64,000 nucleotides of DNA from Sphingobium sp. CECT 9361 (GTDB lineage Bacteria > Pseudomonadota > Alphaproteobacteria > Sphingomonadales > Sphingomonadaceae), in contig NZ_CAKKNC010000020.1 in assembly GCF_918741285.1 (NCBI RefSeq), positions 1 through 64,000 of the forward strand. The letters run 5' to 3'. Position numbers and translations under genes: made by a program. Positions 29,359 to 39,315 of this stretch are shown here, piece by piece (the first letter of the stretch is position 1; every line of letters begins with the position of its first letter). The notes below the pieces were generated by a model. It made no database searches. It was not told the DNA's origin and saw nothing but the letters and a program-made list of their open reading frames with translations.

Positions 29359-32300
29359 TCAGGCGAAGAGATAGTCGGCCGTGGTCAGTTGCGTGACCCC
29401 GGCGAGGCGGATAGTGTCGAGGGCATCGCCATAGGCGCTGCCGGCATGGATGGTATAGACGTCACTTGTGCCCACCTGGGTGAGATAAGCGTCTGCACCA
29501 TAACCGATAAATCTGAGGCTGTCGCCACCGGCAACGCCTGCACCGGTAAAGTCGGTCACAACGTCCCCATGGCCTTCCCCCCGCTGGAAGACGAAGACAT
29601 CGTCGCCAGCGCCGCCGGTCAGCATGTCCGCGCCGCCGCGACCGTCCAGGATGTTGACCCCGGCATTGCCGATGATCGTGTTGCCCAGATCATTGCCCGT
29701 ACCGTTGAGCGCCTTGCTCGTCGAAAGCTGCAAGGTCTCGACATTGTCGGACAGCGTATAGCTGATCTGCGACAGCACGCGGTCGGTGCCCTGCCCGGCC
29801 AGCTCGATTACGACGTCGCCAACATTATCCACGACATAGGTGTCATTGCCTGCGCCACCCTTCATCATGTCCGCGCCGCCCAGACCGTCAAGCCGGTCTG
29901 CGCCGCTGCCACCGGTCAGCACATTGTCCAGGGCATTGCCCGTAGCGGTAAAATTCCGGGTGCCCAAATAGCTCAGAGCCTCGACATTGGCACCCAGCAC
30001 ATAGCTGGCAAGGCTCGTCTGGACCGTATCGGTTCCGCCGCCAACAGCTTCCTCAACAACATCGCCCGTCGTGTCGACAACATAGATATCGTCGCCAAGC
30101 CCGCCGACCATGCGATCGTCGCCAGCCCCGCCATCGAGCAGATCCGCGCCGCTGCCGCCCAGCAGAACATCGTTGCCGCCAAGACCCGACAGCGTGAGAT
30201 CAGCGGTATAGGTAGAGCCGTCAAGCTGGTCGTCGCCGTCGCTACCGGTAAAGACGTTCGACCCGCCTGCACCCGTACCGGGTCCGGTATCTGGGCCAGG
30301 GCCTGGATCAGGCTGCGGCGGCGCAGTAGCTGCGCCATCGAAGCTATAGTCCGCGCCCGTCAGTTGCGTGACCCCGGCGAGGCGGATCGTTTCAAGGGCA
30401 TCGCCATAGGCGCTGCCGGCATGGATGGTATAAACGTCGCTTGTGCCCACCTGGGTGAGATAAGCGTCTGCTCCATAGCCGATAAATCTGAGGCTATCGC
30501 CACCGGCAACGCCTGCGCCGGCAAAGTCGGTCACAACGTCCCCATGGCCTTCCCCCCGCTGGAAGACGAAGACATCGTCGCCAGCGCCGCCGGTCAGCAT
30601 GTCCGCGCCGCCGCGACCGTCCAGGATGTTGACCCCGGCATTGCCGATGATCGTGTTGCCCAGATCATTGCCCGTACCGTTGAGCGCCTTGCTCGTCGAA
30701 AGCTGCAAGGTCTCGATATTGTCGGACAGCGTATAGCTGATCTGCGACAGCACGCGGTCGGTGCCCTGCCCGGCCAGCTCGATCACCACGTCGCCGGCAT
30801 TGTCCACGACATAGGTGTCGTTGCCTGCGCCACCCTTCATCACGTCCGCGCCGCCCAGACCGTCAAGCCGGTCTGCGCCGCTGCCACCGGTCAACATATT
30901 GTCCAGAACATTGCCCGTACCGGTAAAATTCCTGGTGCCCAAATAGCTCAGAGCCTCGACATTGGCACCCAGCACATAGCTGGCAAGGCTCGTCTGGACC
31001 GTATCGCTACCGCCGTCGGCGGCTTCCTCAACACTATCGCCCGTCGTGTCGACAACATAGATATCGTCGCCAAGCCCGCCAACCATGCGATCGTCGCCGG
31101 TCCCGCCATCGAGCAGATCCGCGCCGCTGCCACCCAGCAGAACATCGTTGCCGCCAAGACCCGACAGCATGAGCGCCACATCGCCAAGCGCGCCGTCGAA
31201 CCGGTCCGCGCCGCTTGTGCCAGCCAGCTTTGCTTCAACCAGGCCCGTTGCCGCCAAGCCTGCACCAAGCACCACATCGCTGCCGCTAAGCTCGAGATGC
31301 TCGACATTCGACGCAAACAGGTCGGTCGTACCATCGCCATCCGCATCGATCAGCAAGGATCCAGAATCCGCGCCGATGCGCCCGGCTGCGCCCGTTGCCA
31401 CGGCAATCATGTCCGAGCCTGCGCCACCATCGACATGGTCATAACCCAGCGTCGACGCATAGGTGAACATGTCATCGCCCGACGTCCCCAGGATCACATC
31501 GCCTGTCTTCACGTCACCGACCATGACAGTAACCACTTGCTGGCGGCTGTTGACGCCATCGGACGTTTCCACCGTCACCTGGTACGGACCCGCACCGCTC
31601 TCGTAATCCGGCGCCGTCCTGAACAGGAGCTGCGTGCCCTCGATCGTGAACAAGGCGCCATCGCCCGCACCCTCGACAATCGAGAAGCTGACAGTCTCAC
31701 CGGTCTGGTCCGCGTCGCTCGCTGTAAGATCCCCAACAACCCGCTGGTTTTCATCAACGATCAGCGACGATCCCAAAGTCAGCACAGGCGCCGTGTCGTT
31801 CACATCCCCTACCGAAATCTCAAACTGCTTCGATAAAATGTGACCCGCCGAGTCCGTGACTTGAACGGTAATTTGATGGGATGTGCTGCTTTCATAGTCC
31901 AAGCCGCCAACCAGCAAGATCGTGTCACCAGCAATTTTAAACCGCCCGCCTGCATCATCCAGCAGCGCGAAGATATTGGCCTCCGTCCTGTCGAAGTCGA
32001 CGCTCTCAACCGTGCCAATGATCGTCTCGAAAGCAGCGCCCTCGGCCACCGTTGCGCTTTGCAGCAGAATGTCCGTCGGCGCAGAATTGCCATTTGCCAA
32101 CAGGACATAATCGCTGGCATCCAGATTGGTCACCCCGACAATCTGGACCGTTTCGAAAATCCCGCCCGCCGATGCGTCCGTCGTGATCGTGTAAAAATCG
32201 GACGATCCAACCTGGGTGAGGGTCGCGTCTGCGCCATAGCCTGCAAAAACCAGCCGATCGCCGCCTGGCGCCCCGCCACCGCTAAAATCGATCACGCGAT

Positions 32301-34671
32301 CCCCGTCGCCTTCGCCGACCCGAAAAAGGAAAATATCATCGCCTGCTCCGCCGGTCAGAGTGTCAGCGCTGGCTCCACCGTCGAGGATGTCGGCGCCGGC
32401 GCCACCGACGATTTTGTTGGCAATGGCGTTCCCGGTTCCTCTGAAGTTGCCGCTGCCGATATAGGTCAGATTTTCGACTTCGTCCGTCAGGACATAAGCA
32501 TCTACCCGGGCCTTAACCAGATCGATCCCCCCATCCGGCGTCTCGACCACACTATCGCCTGCAGTATCGACGAAATAGGTGTCGTTACCATCGCCACCGA
32601 CCATCAGGTCATTTCCCGCGCCACCGTCGAGCGAGTCGCTTCCGCCGCCAGCGTAGAGCGTATCCTCACCTGACCCACCCTGCAGGTTGTCATTTCCCAT
32701 GCCGCCGTCGAGAATGTCATTGCCCTCGTCGCCCTTGAGCAGATCGTCGCCGTCCTCGCCGTACAGCCGGTCATTGCCGCTGTTGCCGCGCAATGTGTCG
32801 GAACCCGCCCCCCCATAGGCCGCATCATCGCCATCACCCCCTGACAACCAGTCGTTGCCCAAACCGCCTAGGAGGAGATCGTTGCCTGCGCTACCCGACA
32901 GGGTCGCACCACCATCGCCGCCCTGCATGACGTTGTCATCCTGGTTACCGGTCAGCGTGACGCTGCCGCTGCCAATGTAGACGATGTTCTCAAGATTGAC
33001 TGGCAGGGTATAGCTCGACAAGGTCGTCCTGACCGTATCGATGCCTTTATTGGCACCTTCCTGCGGCTTGTCGGCTTCGGTGAGCACCAAATAGGTGTCA
33101 TCGCCAAATCCGCCCTCAAGCAGGTCGAACATACCGCCGCCGCCAGTCAGTGTGTCGTTGCCCGCACCGCCGAAAAGCTGGTCATCGCCCAGCCCGCCGT
33201 TGAGAATGTCATTTAATGCGGTGCCAAACAGAATGTCTTTGCCGTCGGTACCGACCGTATCGAACGGCACCCCCTTCTCGACCGTGTTTGCACTCGCATA
33301 AGCGCGGATATAATCGATTTCCATCGTCGCAGGCAGCGGCGTTGTAGAATTGGGGTTTCCAGACCAGGCCCCGCCGCCGCCCAGATTGGCAATCATGTAC
33401 ATGGGTTTGTCCATGCCGGGCCAGGTCGGCATGGTCCGGACCGGCACGCCATCTATGTACCAGGTTAGAAAATCGGGCTCCCAGTCGAGGCCGTAGGTAT
33501 GAAATTCGGTGGTAGCGGTCGCGACGGTCAGCTGCTTGGAATAGGTCAGGTCCCGCCCATCGTCCATTGTTGCATGGGCAACGCCGATCACCTGGGTCGG
33601 ATCGCTACCGCGCTGCTCGACGATATCGAGTTCGGGCGGCCAGGAGCCGTCAATCGGCAACATCCAGAATGCGTCATGAACGCCCTGCCCCGCCGCCAGC
33701 TTCGCCCTGATCTCGAAATATCCATAGGTCTGGCTGAAGCTACCGATCGTATTGATCATGCCAGAGGTATATTGGAAGCCAGAATATTTCGCCTGATCTT
33801 CGGGCGCGACGCTGTCCATGGTGATTTTAAGGACGCCGTCCTGCACCGAAAAGGGGTCAACGGTAACCGGGTTGCCAAAGGCATCGATGTCACCCTTGAA
33901 GGTAAAATACTGGATCGATCCATGGTCGACTGTGCTGTGCCCGGCAATGTCGGCGCGTGGATATAGCGGGTACCATGTACCGGTGCTGCCGGTTCCCAGG
34001 TTCTGGCTCAGCGTATCAAATTCGTCGCTGAAGCTCTGCGTATAGCTCGAGACCTGATTGCGAAGGAGAAAATGTGAAGATGAGAAGGAGGAGGTGTCGA
34101 AATTCTTGAATGTCACCGAGTCATTCGCGGTCAACTTGAGTACCACATCGGCACCCTTTTGCGTCATCGCGGCCTTGATCTGGTCAATCGATGTATAGCT
34201 TGAAAAAGTGCCGAGGTTGACATGGTCGTCGACACCAAAGTCCATGATGATGTCGTTCCCGGCGATATTGAATATATCATGGCCGCCACCGCCAGTCAGT
34301 TCGTCGTTCCCCGCCGCGCCATCGATCAGATTGCCAGCGATATTCCCCTTGATGATATTGTTGCCCGAGGTACCCGTCGCCATTACGGGCAGGTTGCCGG
34401 TCAGGACGAGATTTTCCACATAAGCAGGCAGCGAATAGACATAATCCGAGTAGGCCGTATCTGTGCCTTCTCCGGATTTTTCTACGATGATGTCCTTGGT
34501 TGAGTGCACATAGTAGCTGTCGTCCCCAAGCCCGCCATATAATGTACTGCCGCTCGCGCCCGCCTGCCCGGGCGCCACCAGCTTGTCGTTCCCGGAGGTG
34601 CCCGTGAGAGACTGGCCCGTCGTGGTCGCAGCGAAGCTATTGGTGGGTTCAGCAGATTGAGTGAGCGCCAT
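29359..34671 (-). CDS. Giant secreted GH16 glycanase with cadherin-like and RTX modules (GH16-1)
   Basis: 1770 residues and no Sec signal. Residues 20-200 are RTX-like repeats with a small strand domain. Residues about 210-460 form a GH16 endo-beta-glucanase domain with the catalytic motif ELDIVEQRG (nucleophile E347, D349, acid/base E352), preceded by SQTYGYFEIRAKLAAGQGVHDAFWMLP. RTX repeats follow at about 475-800, two cadherin-like repeats at about 860-1050, and two copies of a 270-residue RTX module to the end, TTADYLFA. By family knowledge, RTX-GH16 enzymes such as ExsH are exported by type I secretion and cut EPS (succinoglycan for ExsH). The substrate here is likely the local polysaccharide, but that is inferred. 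An AGGATAG ribosome site precedes the ATG. Confidence 0.92.
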   Translation of the reverse strand: MALTQSAEPTNSFAATTTGQSLTGTSGNDKLVAPGQAGASGSTLYGGLGDDSYYVHSTKDIIVEKSGEGTDTAYSDYVYSLPAYVENLVLTGNLPVMATGTSGNNIIKGNIAGNLIDGAAGNDELTGGGGHDIFNIAGNDIIMDFGVDDHVNLGTFSSYTSIDQIKAAMTQKGADVVLKLTANDSVTFKNFDTSSFSSSHFLLRNQVSSYTQSFSDEFDTLSQNLGTGSTGTWYPLYPRADIAGHSTVDHGSIQYFTFKGDIDAFGNPVTVDPFSVQDGVLKITMDSVAPEDQAKYSGFQYTSGMINTIGSFSQTYGYFEIRAKLAAGQGVHDAFWMLPIDGSWPPELDIVEQRGSDPTQVIGVAHATMDDGRDLTYSKQLTVATATTEFHTYGLDWEPDFLTWYIDGVPVRTMPTWPGMDKPMYMIANLGGGGAWSGNPNSTTPLPATMEIDYIRAYASANTVEKGVPFDTVGTDGKDILFGTALNDILNGGLGDDQLFGGAGNDTLTGGGGMFDLLEGGFGDDTYLVLTEADKPQEGANKGIDTVRTTLSSYTLPVNLENIVYIGSGSVTLTGNQDDNVMQGGDGGATLSGSAGNDLLLGGLGNDWLSGGDGDDAAYGGAGSDTLRGNSGNDRLYGEDGDDLLKGDEGNDILDGGMGNDNLQGGSGEDTLYAGGGSDSLDGGAGNDLMVGGDGNDTYFVDTAGDSVVETPDGGIDLVKARVDAYVLTDEVENLTYIGSGNFRGTGNAIANKIVGGAGADILDGGASADTLTGGAGDDIFLFRVGEGDGDRVIDFSGGGAPGGDRLVFAGYGADATLTQVGSSDFYTITTDASAGGIFETVQIVGVTNLDASDYVLLANGNSAPTDILLQSATVAEGAAFETIIGTVESVDFDRTEANIFALLDDAGGRFKIAGDTILLVGGLDYESSTSHQITVQVTDSAGHILSKQFEISVGDVNDTAPVLTLGSSLIVDENQRVVGDLTASDADQTGETVSFSIVEGAGDGALFTIEGTQLLFRTAPDYESGAGPYQVTVETSDGVNSRQQVVTVMVGDVKTGDVILGTSGDDMFTYASTLGYDHVDGGAGSDMIAVATGAAGRIGADSGSLLIDADGDGTTDLFASNVEHLELSGSDVVLGAGLAATGLVEAKLAGTSGADRFDGALGDVALMLSGLGGNDVLLGGSGADLLDGGTGDDRMVGGLGDDIYVVDTTGDSVEEAADGGSDTVQTSLASYVLGANVEALSYLGTRNFTGTGNVLDNMLTGGSGADRLDGLGGADVMKGGAGNDTYVVDNAGDVVIELAGQGTDRVLSQISYTLSDNIETLQLSTSKALNGTGNDLGNTIIGNAGVNILDGRGGADMLTGGAGDDVFVFQRGEGHGDVVTDFAGAGVAGGDSLRFIGYGADAYLTQVGTSDVYTIHAGSAYGDALETIRLAGVTQLTGADYSFDGAATAPPQPDPGPGPDTGPGTGAGGSNVFTGSDGDDQLDGSTYTADLTLSGLGGNDVLLGGSGADLLDGGAGDDRMVGGLGDDIYVVDTTGDVVEEAVGGGTDTVQTSLASYVLGANVEALSYLGTRNFTATGNALDNVLTGGSGADRLDGLGGADMMKGGAGNDTYVVDNVGDVVIELAGQGTDRVLSQISYTLSDNVETLQLSTSKALNGTGNDLGNTIIGNAGVNILDGRGGADMLTGGAGDDVFVFQRGEGHGDVVTDFTGAGVAGGDSLRFIGYGADAYLTQVGTSDVYTIHAGSAYGDALDTIRLAGVTQLTTADYLFA
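29384..30193 (-). repeat. 810-bp RTX module, copy C
   Basis: Terminal copy in GH16-1, corresponding to copy A of helix-3. Confidence 0.85.
30359..31168 (-). repeat. 810-bp RTX module, copy D
   Basis: Inner copy in GH16-1, corresponding to copy B of helix-3. Confidence 0.85.
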
Positions 34672-35265
34672 CGTAGGTCTATCCTGGTGTATATCGCTCC
34701 AATCATGGCCTACAAATGACGTTTGGCAGCCGAACTTCCGGCCAAAATGTCACTCTAGAAGGCCCAGAAAGGTTCCGATCTCGTCAACCGCCATATGCAA
34801 CGAAAGGGATAGAAATAGAAACAGGGTTTACCAATTCATTAGTTATTTTTTAGTGTCCCAAAACAATACACATTGGTTTCCAAAGCTCTACAACTGTTAA
34901 GCTTTGGTAAATATTAATGGTAGAAATTTTTTAGTATTTACAGCCACCTGGTGCAACTGATCCATGTTAAGAATTTACAGACGCGCAGCGTTACAGGGTA
35001 AAGGAATTTCCTTCTCTCCACTGCATTTACCGACTTCTACAGACAGGGGAAAAGGGGTATCTTACTCAGCATAGCAGAAGTCTGACTTGGCAAATTCGTC
35101 TTTTCATTGAACGCTGTACGATCGGCTTTCCCGCTGCGGAAGGCTCTGGATCGGACAGGTGCTTGGTCCGTTTGCGCGGCAACACAACAGTGACCTCGAC
35201 GAGCATAGCCGCCAAGCAGGGCCCGACATTCCGTACCTTCGAAGGGTGCGCTTCTCTCTGATGTG
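34672..35265. promoter_or_regulatory. A/T-rich upstream region of the GH16-1/helix-3 operon
   Basis: About 590 bases without a gene. The part from about 34830 to 34990 is much richer in A and T than the rest of the window and should hold the operon promoter; A/T-rich DNA is also what MucR-type regulators bind. No confident -35/-10 pair was assigned. Confidence 0.5.
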
Positions 35266-35934
35266 CTAGGGGAAGATAGCGCCCTGATTGCGCCCGTGAT
35301 CGGTGGCCCGGTCATATTCGGCGTCCCGTTCTTGAAATGCGGCCGCGACTGCCGCAGCCGCCGCATCGGCCTTCGCGCAACTACTGTGTGCTATTGCCTC
35401 CCGCACAGCATCCACCAGCATGTACGACGATCGAACATGTCCGGCCTCGTGCCTTCCCAGCGCTTCGACATACCGATACCAACGGACCCTGGTCTCAGCG
35501 GGGAGTCGGGCCTCCTCGACCAGGCGTGGCAGAATAATCGTTGCGTGCAACTCCACCATGGGGTCGAGAGGGACACAATGGTCGCCGCCACTTTCTTTCC
35601 AACGCCACCGGATGTCAGTACGAGAAAGCGAGTCGACGCGCTTCCCGTCCTCCCCTACGAGGCCCTTGGCATAGATCGCGCTACTAACGTCCGCCGCCGT
35701 ACGCCCCGACACAGGATAATATTCGAGACTAACATTGGGAATGCCGGCAAGGGATGGCACCAAATCGTCGCGACTTGGCTGTTCGGCCGCGCTGGCTGCC
35801 ATAGCCAGGAGCAAAGCCAGGCATGCGGGCAAAGCCCGGCTCCATATGCGCCGATGCCAAGACAGCTGACGGACATACCACAATAGGCTGGAGACCGCTC
35901 GAGCAAACCGCGCAGAGAGCCGACTGTCATGCAT
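35266..35934 (-). CDS. DUF922-type secreted Zn-dependent protease
   Basis: 222 residues. A basic N-terminal stretch is followed by a signal-like hydrophobic segment (LPACLALLLAMAASAAEQ, residues 35-52). The mature part carries YYPVSGRTAADVSSAI, RTDIRWRWK and the zinc-site helix ALGRHEAGHVRSSY with H162-E163-H166 (HEAGH, an HExxH motif), followed by FQERDAEYDRATDHGRNQG. This order matches the DUF922 family of predicted secreted zinc proteases. The open frame extends to 36273, but that part is atypical; ATG 35934 is chosen with a weak GAAG site. Expected location: periplasm or outside. It lies between two GH16-RTX genes on the same strand, so a link to processing or turnover of those proteins is possible, not shown. 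Confidence 0.82.
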   Translation of the reverse strand: MHDSRLSARFARAVSSLLWYVRQLSWHRRIWSRALPACLALLLAMAASAAEQPSRDDLVPSLAGIPNVSLEYYPVSGRTAADVSSAIYAKGLVGEDGKRVDSLSRTDIRWRWKESGGDHCVPLDPMVELHATIILPRLVEEARLPAETRVRWYRYVEALGRHEAGHVRSSYMLVDAVREAIAHSSCAKADAAAAAVAAAFQERDAEYDRATDHGRNQGAIFP

Positions 35935-36285
35935 ATCTTCGCAAGCGGGATAGACATTTTTTTGCACGACCGGTTCCAGAATTAACGCTCGATAGGCGGA
36001 ACCAAAGCCGCTCGGACCGCCGCACGTTACCCGACGAGACGACGGCAAAGGCCCTTTTCGCAACGGCGATGGCGGATCGACTGCCGAGGAATTTGGGTGG
36101 CAGCCGGCCGGGCCATGTTTCACGCCGTGCCCTACGATCTGCATCGCGGATGCCACCGTGCGCTCAAGACAATGATGCCCACCGCAGGAGGCGGCAACAG
36201 TGCAAAAGGGGTGCTGACACCAGCCTGAACTGTGCAGCACGCCCAACCTGCCAGCCTGCCATCCGGCGACCACGGGGCGTCTCCC
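35935..36285. other. Intergenic stretch between GH16-2 and the DUF922 gene
   Basis: About 350 bases with no recognisable gene. The frame of the DUF922 gene stays open through it, but the residues look non-coding. Confidence 0.45.
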
Positions 36286-39200
36286 TTACAGGAACACATA
36301 ATCTCCAGAGTTCAGATTTGTCACACCGGCAAGTCGGATCATTTCGGTCGCACCATTAAAGTCGGCGCCGCCATGGATCAGATACTGATCGCTCCCGGCC
36401 ACCTGCGTGAGATAGGCGCCCACTCCGAAACCGGTAAAGCGCAGTACATCGCCGCCATTTGCGCCTGCCCCAGCAAAATCGGTAACCAGGTCGCCCGCGG
36501 CTTCATTATGCTGGAATATGAAGACGTCATTGCCAGCGCCACCGGTAAGCGTGTCGGCACCGCCTCGACCGTCCAGGACATTTGCGCCAGCGTTCCCGAT
36601 GAGCGTGTTATCGAGCGCATTTCCAGTCCCGCTCAGGCCCTTGCTTGTCGAAAGCTGCAAGGTTTCAACGTTATCGGTCAACGTGTAATTGATCTGTGAG
36701 AGAACACGATCCCGGCCCTGGCCCGCGAGCTCGATTACGAGATCGCCTGCGTTTTCCACAACGAAGGTATCGTTTCCACCGCCGCCGACAAGCGTGTCGG
36801 CCCCCGCCTTCCCATCAAGCCGATCAGCCCCTGAGCCACCGGTGATGATGTTAGCAAGCGCATTGCCATTGCCCGTAAAGCCTTTGCTTCCCGTCAGTGG
36901 CCCGGTGTAGGTCACATTTTCGATATTTGCGCCAAGTGTATAGGTAGCCAGCGTGGTCTCGATGAGATCGCTTCCACCATCGGCAGCCTCGACCACAGTA
37001 TCGCTTACATGGTTGACGACATAGGTATCATCGCCACCCAGGCCGGTCATGCTGTCGCCGTTCGCCGATCCGCCAAAATAGTTGTTAGACGCATTTCCTG
37101 TGACAGTGAAGCTTCCCGTGCCTGTGAAGATAATGCGCTCGACATAATCGGACAGGACATGATTGGCCAAGCCGGTGTATACGGTATCGATCCCCTCGCC
37201 GCCATATTCGACGACGGTATCGCTCGCCAGATCGACATAATATATGTCGTCTCCGGTTCCCCCGTACATCTGGTCCTTGCCGTCGCCGCCGTCGAGAATG
37301 TCGTTTCCCGCACCGCCGTAAAGCTTGTCGAATCCGCTACCACCGTTGAGGACATCGTTGCCATCGTCGCCCTTGATAAGGTCGTCCCCCAAATCGCCGA
37401 ACAGGGTATCGTTGCCATTATTGCCGCGCAGCGTGTCCTTGCCATCGCCGCCGCGCGCAATGTCATCGCCGTCACCGCCGGACAGAGAGTCTGCGCCAGC
37501 CGCGCCTTGCAGGATATCATTGCCATCCTGACCCGAAAGACTGCCGCCCGCAGCGCCGAGCATCATCACATTGTCTTCGGTGTTTCCGGTTCCTGAAAAT
37601 GTTCCTGAACCGATATAGACAAGATTCTCGACATTCTGACCCAGCGTATATTGGGACAGCGTGGTCTTGACGGTATCAATCCCCTTTTCGGTACCCCCGC
37701 CCTCCTGCGGCTTGTCGGAAGCGGCGTACACCAGATAAGTATCGTCACCAAAGCCGCCATCCAGCAAGTCGGTGTTGCCCCCACCGCCTGTCAATATATC
37801 GTCGCCCGCACCGCCGTAGATCTTATCGTCGCCCAGTCCGCCATTGAGCGTGTCGCCAAGGCTGGTGCCATAAAGTATGTCGGCAGAGTCAGTGCCGGTC
37901 TTGTCGACCGCTATGCCCTTTTCCACCGTATGCTGGCTGGCATAAGCGCGGATATAATCCACTTCCATATTTGCCGGAAATGGCGTCGTGCTGTCCGGTG
38001 CGCCCGAATAAAGGCCGCCGCCGCCGATGCTGGCCAGCATGTACATGGGCTTGTCGAGACCAGGAAAGGTGGGCTGGCTACGGACCGCAACGCCATCGAT
38101 ATAGTAGGTTATGAAATCGGGTTCCCAATCGACGCCGTAGGTGTGGAACTCGGTCGTTGCGGTCGGAACGGTAATGCCCTTGGAATGCGAGATGTCCTTG
38201 CCGCCATCAACTGCGTGGGCCACAGTGAGGACGTTCCCTGGCTCGCTCCCGCGTTGCTCGGCGACATCGATCTCATACTGTCCGCTGCCGTCGATCGGCA
38301 GCATCCAGAAAGCGTCGTGAATGCCTTGTCCGGCTGCGAACTTAACACGCGCCTCAAAATAGCCGTAGGTCTGACTGAACGAACTTATGGTATTCAGCAT
38401 TCCCGCACTATAATCCAGACCATAAGCCTTATATTGCTGGTTCTGTGGAATAGGCGCCATGGTAAGCGTCACCACGCCATCCTTTACCGAGAACGGGTCT
38501 ATACCGACGAGTTCTCCGACACTTCCGGTGTCACCTTCATAGGTGAAATATTGGACTGAACCCTTGGCAGGCGTACCATGCGCAGCCACGCCCGTCCGGG
38601 GATATAAGGGATACCAGATACCGTCGTCCCCGTGCTCGGTATGCAGGCTCAGCGTGTCAAACTCTTCGGCAAAGGTCAGCGTATACCCGGCCTTTGCCGA
38701 GCTAAGCACGAAATCGTCGGCCGTGAATTGGCCGACAGTGGCGTTCTTGATGGTAACCACGTCATTCGCCCCGAGCGTCAGGACGGCGTCCGCGCCCTGT
38801 TGCTGCAATCCCGCCGCAATCTGGCTGAAGCTGGTAATCCCCGAGAAAGCCCGCAAGTCGAAGGAATCCCCTGCAGCATAGTCCAGTATCGTGTCAAAAC
38901 CGGAAAGGACAAACATGTCGTCCCCCGCACCACCCGAGAGCTCATCGTCGCCCAGCCCGCCGTCGATGATATTCTTGCCTGCGTTTCCGATAATGACATT
39001 GTTGCCATCATTGCCTGTCGCAGCCACCGACAAAGTGCCTGTGAGGATCAGGTTCTCCACATTGGCCGAAAGCGCATAGAACCAATCGGTTTTGACAGTG
39101 TCCGTGCCGCCATCGACGTCCTCGAAAATGCGATCGCGCGAAGAGAGCGTGATATAAGTGTCATCGCCCGCCCCCCCATACATAAAACTCTCGCTGGAGC

Positions 39201-39315
39201 CGACCTTGCCAAAGAAGGTCTTCAACTGGTCGTTACCGCTTGTGCCCGTAAGCGTCTCGCCCATTGCCGTGGCGTTGATGAAGTTAACTGGATCACCCGA
39301 GCGCGGTAAGGCCAT
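36286..39315 (-). CDS. Secreted GH16 glycanase with RTX repeats (GH16-2)
   Basis: 1009 residues and no Sec signal. N-terminal RTX-like repeats (20-150) and a small strand domain lead into the GH16 domain at about 210-465. Its catalytic motif is YEIDVAEQRG (nucleophile E348, D350, acid/base E353), the variant with an alanine before the second glutamate. RTX repeats cover about 480-760, followed by further RTX modules to the C-terminus LNSGDYVFL. The module before the end is related to, but clearly diverged from, the 810-bp module of the neighbours, and no cadherin-like repeats are present. The ATG at 39315 has GGGAGAG six bases ahead; a TTG at 39330 is an unlikely alternative. Predicted to be an endo-beta-glucanase acting on EPS. 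Confidence 0.9.
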   Translation of the reverse strand: MALPRSGDPVNFINATAMGETLTGTSGNDQLKTFFGKVGSSESFMYGGAGDDTYITLSSRDRIFEDVDGGTDTVKTDWFYALSANVENLILTGTLSVAATGNDGNNVIIGNAGKNIIDGGLGDDELSGGAGDDMFVLSGFDTILDYAAGDSFDLRAFSGITSFSQIAAGLQQQGADAVLTLGANDVVTIKNATVGQFTADDFVLSSAKAGYTLTFAEEFDTLSLHTEHGDDGIWYPLYPRTGVAAHGTPAKGSVQYFTYEGDTGSVGELVGIDPFSVKDGVVTLTMAPIPQNQQYKAYGLDYSAGMLNTISSFSQTYGYFEARVKFAAGQGIHDAFWMLPIDGSGQYEIDVAEQRGSEPGNVLTVAHAVDGGKDISHSKGITVPTATTEFHTYGVDWEPDFITYYIDGVAVRSQPTFPGLDKPMYMLASIGGGGLYSGAPDSTTPFPANMEVDYIRAYASQHTVEKGIAVDKTGTDSADILYGTSLGDTLNGGLGDDKIYGGAGDDILTGGGGNTDLLDGGFGDDTYLVYAASDKPQEGGGTEKGIDTVKTTLSQYTLGQNVENLVYIGSGTFSGTGNTEDNVMMLGAAGGSLSGQDGNDILQGAAGADSLSGGDGDDIARGGDGKDTLRGNNGNDTLFGDLGDDLIKGDDGNDVLNGGSGFDKLYGGAGNDILDGGDGKDQMYGGTGDDIYYVDLASDTVVEYGGEGIDTVYTGLANHVLSDYVERIIFTGTGSFTVTGNASNNYFGGSANGDSMTGLGGDDTYVVNHVSDTVVEAADGGSDLIETTLATYTLGANIENVTYTGPLTGSKGFTGNGNALANIITGGSGADRLDGKAGADTLVGGGGNDTFVVENAGDLVIELAGQGRDRVLSQINYTLTDNVETLQLSTSKGLSGTGNALDNTLIGNAGANVLDGRGGADTLTGGAGNDVFIFQHNEAAGDLVTDFAGAGANGGDVLRFTGFGVGAYLTQVAGSDQYLIHGGADFNGATEMIRLAGVTNLNSGDYVFL

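Larger units (their letters stand above)
29349..31838 (-). repeat. 2490-bp direct repeat, copy 2 (3' end of GH16-1)
   Basis: Partner of 24241-26730. Here the bases after the stop are functional: they hold the ribosome site of helix-3. This suggests that this copy is the original one and the other is derived. Confidence 0.9.

Noticed and set aside
24276..31168. Repeated modules considered as a CRISPR array or a transposon
   Set aside because: The units are 810 bp, coding, in frame and protein-conserved, with no short spaced repeats, terminal inverted repeats or transposase.
29389..31836. Open frame of 815 codons on the plus strand
   Set aside because: Antisense to the GH16-1 tail and repeated in step with the 810-bp modules; a shadow of the RTX sequence.
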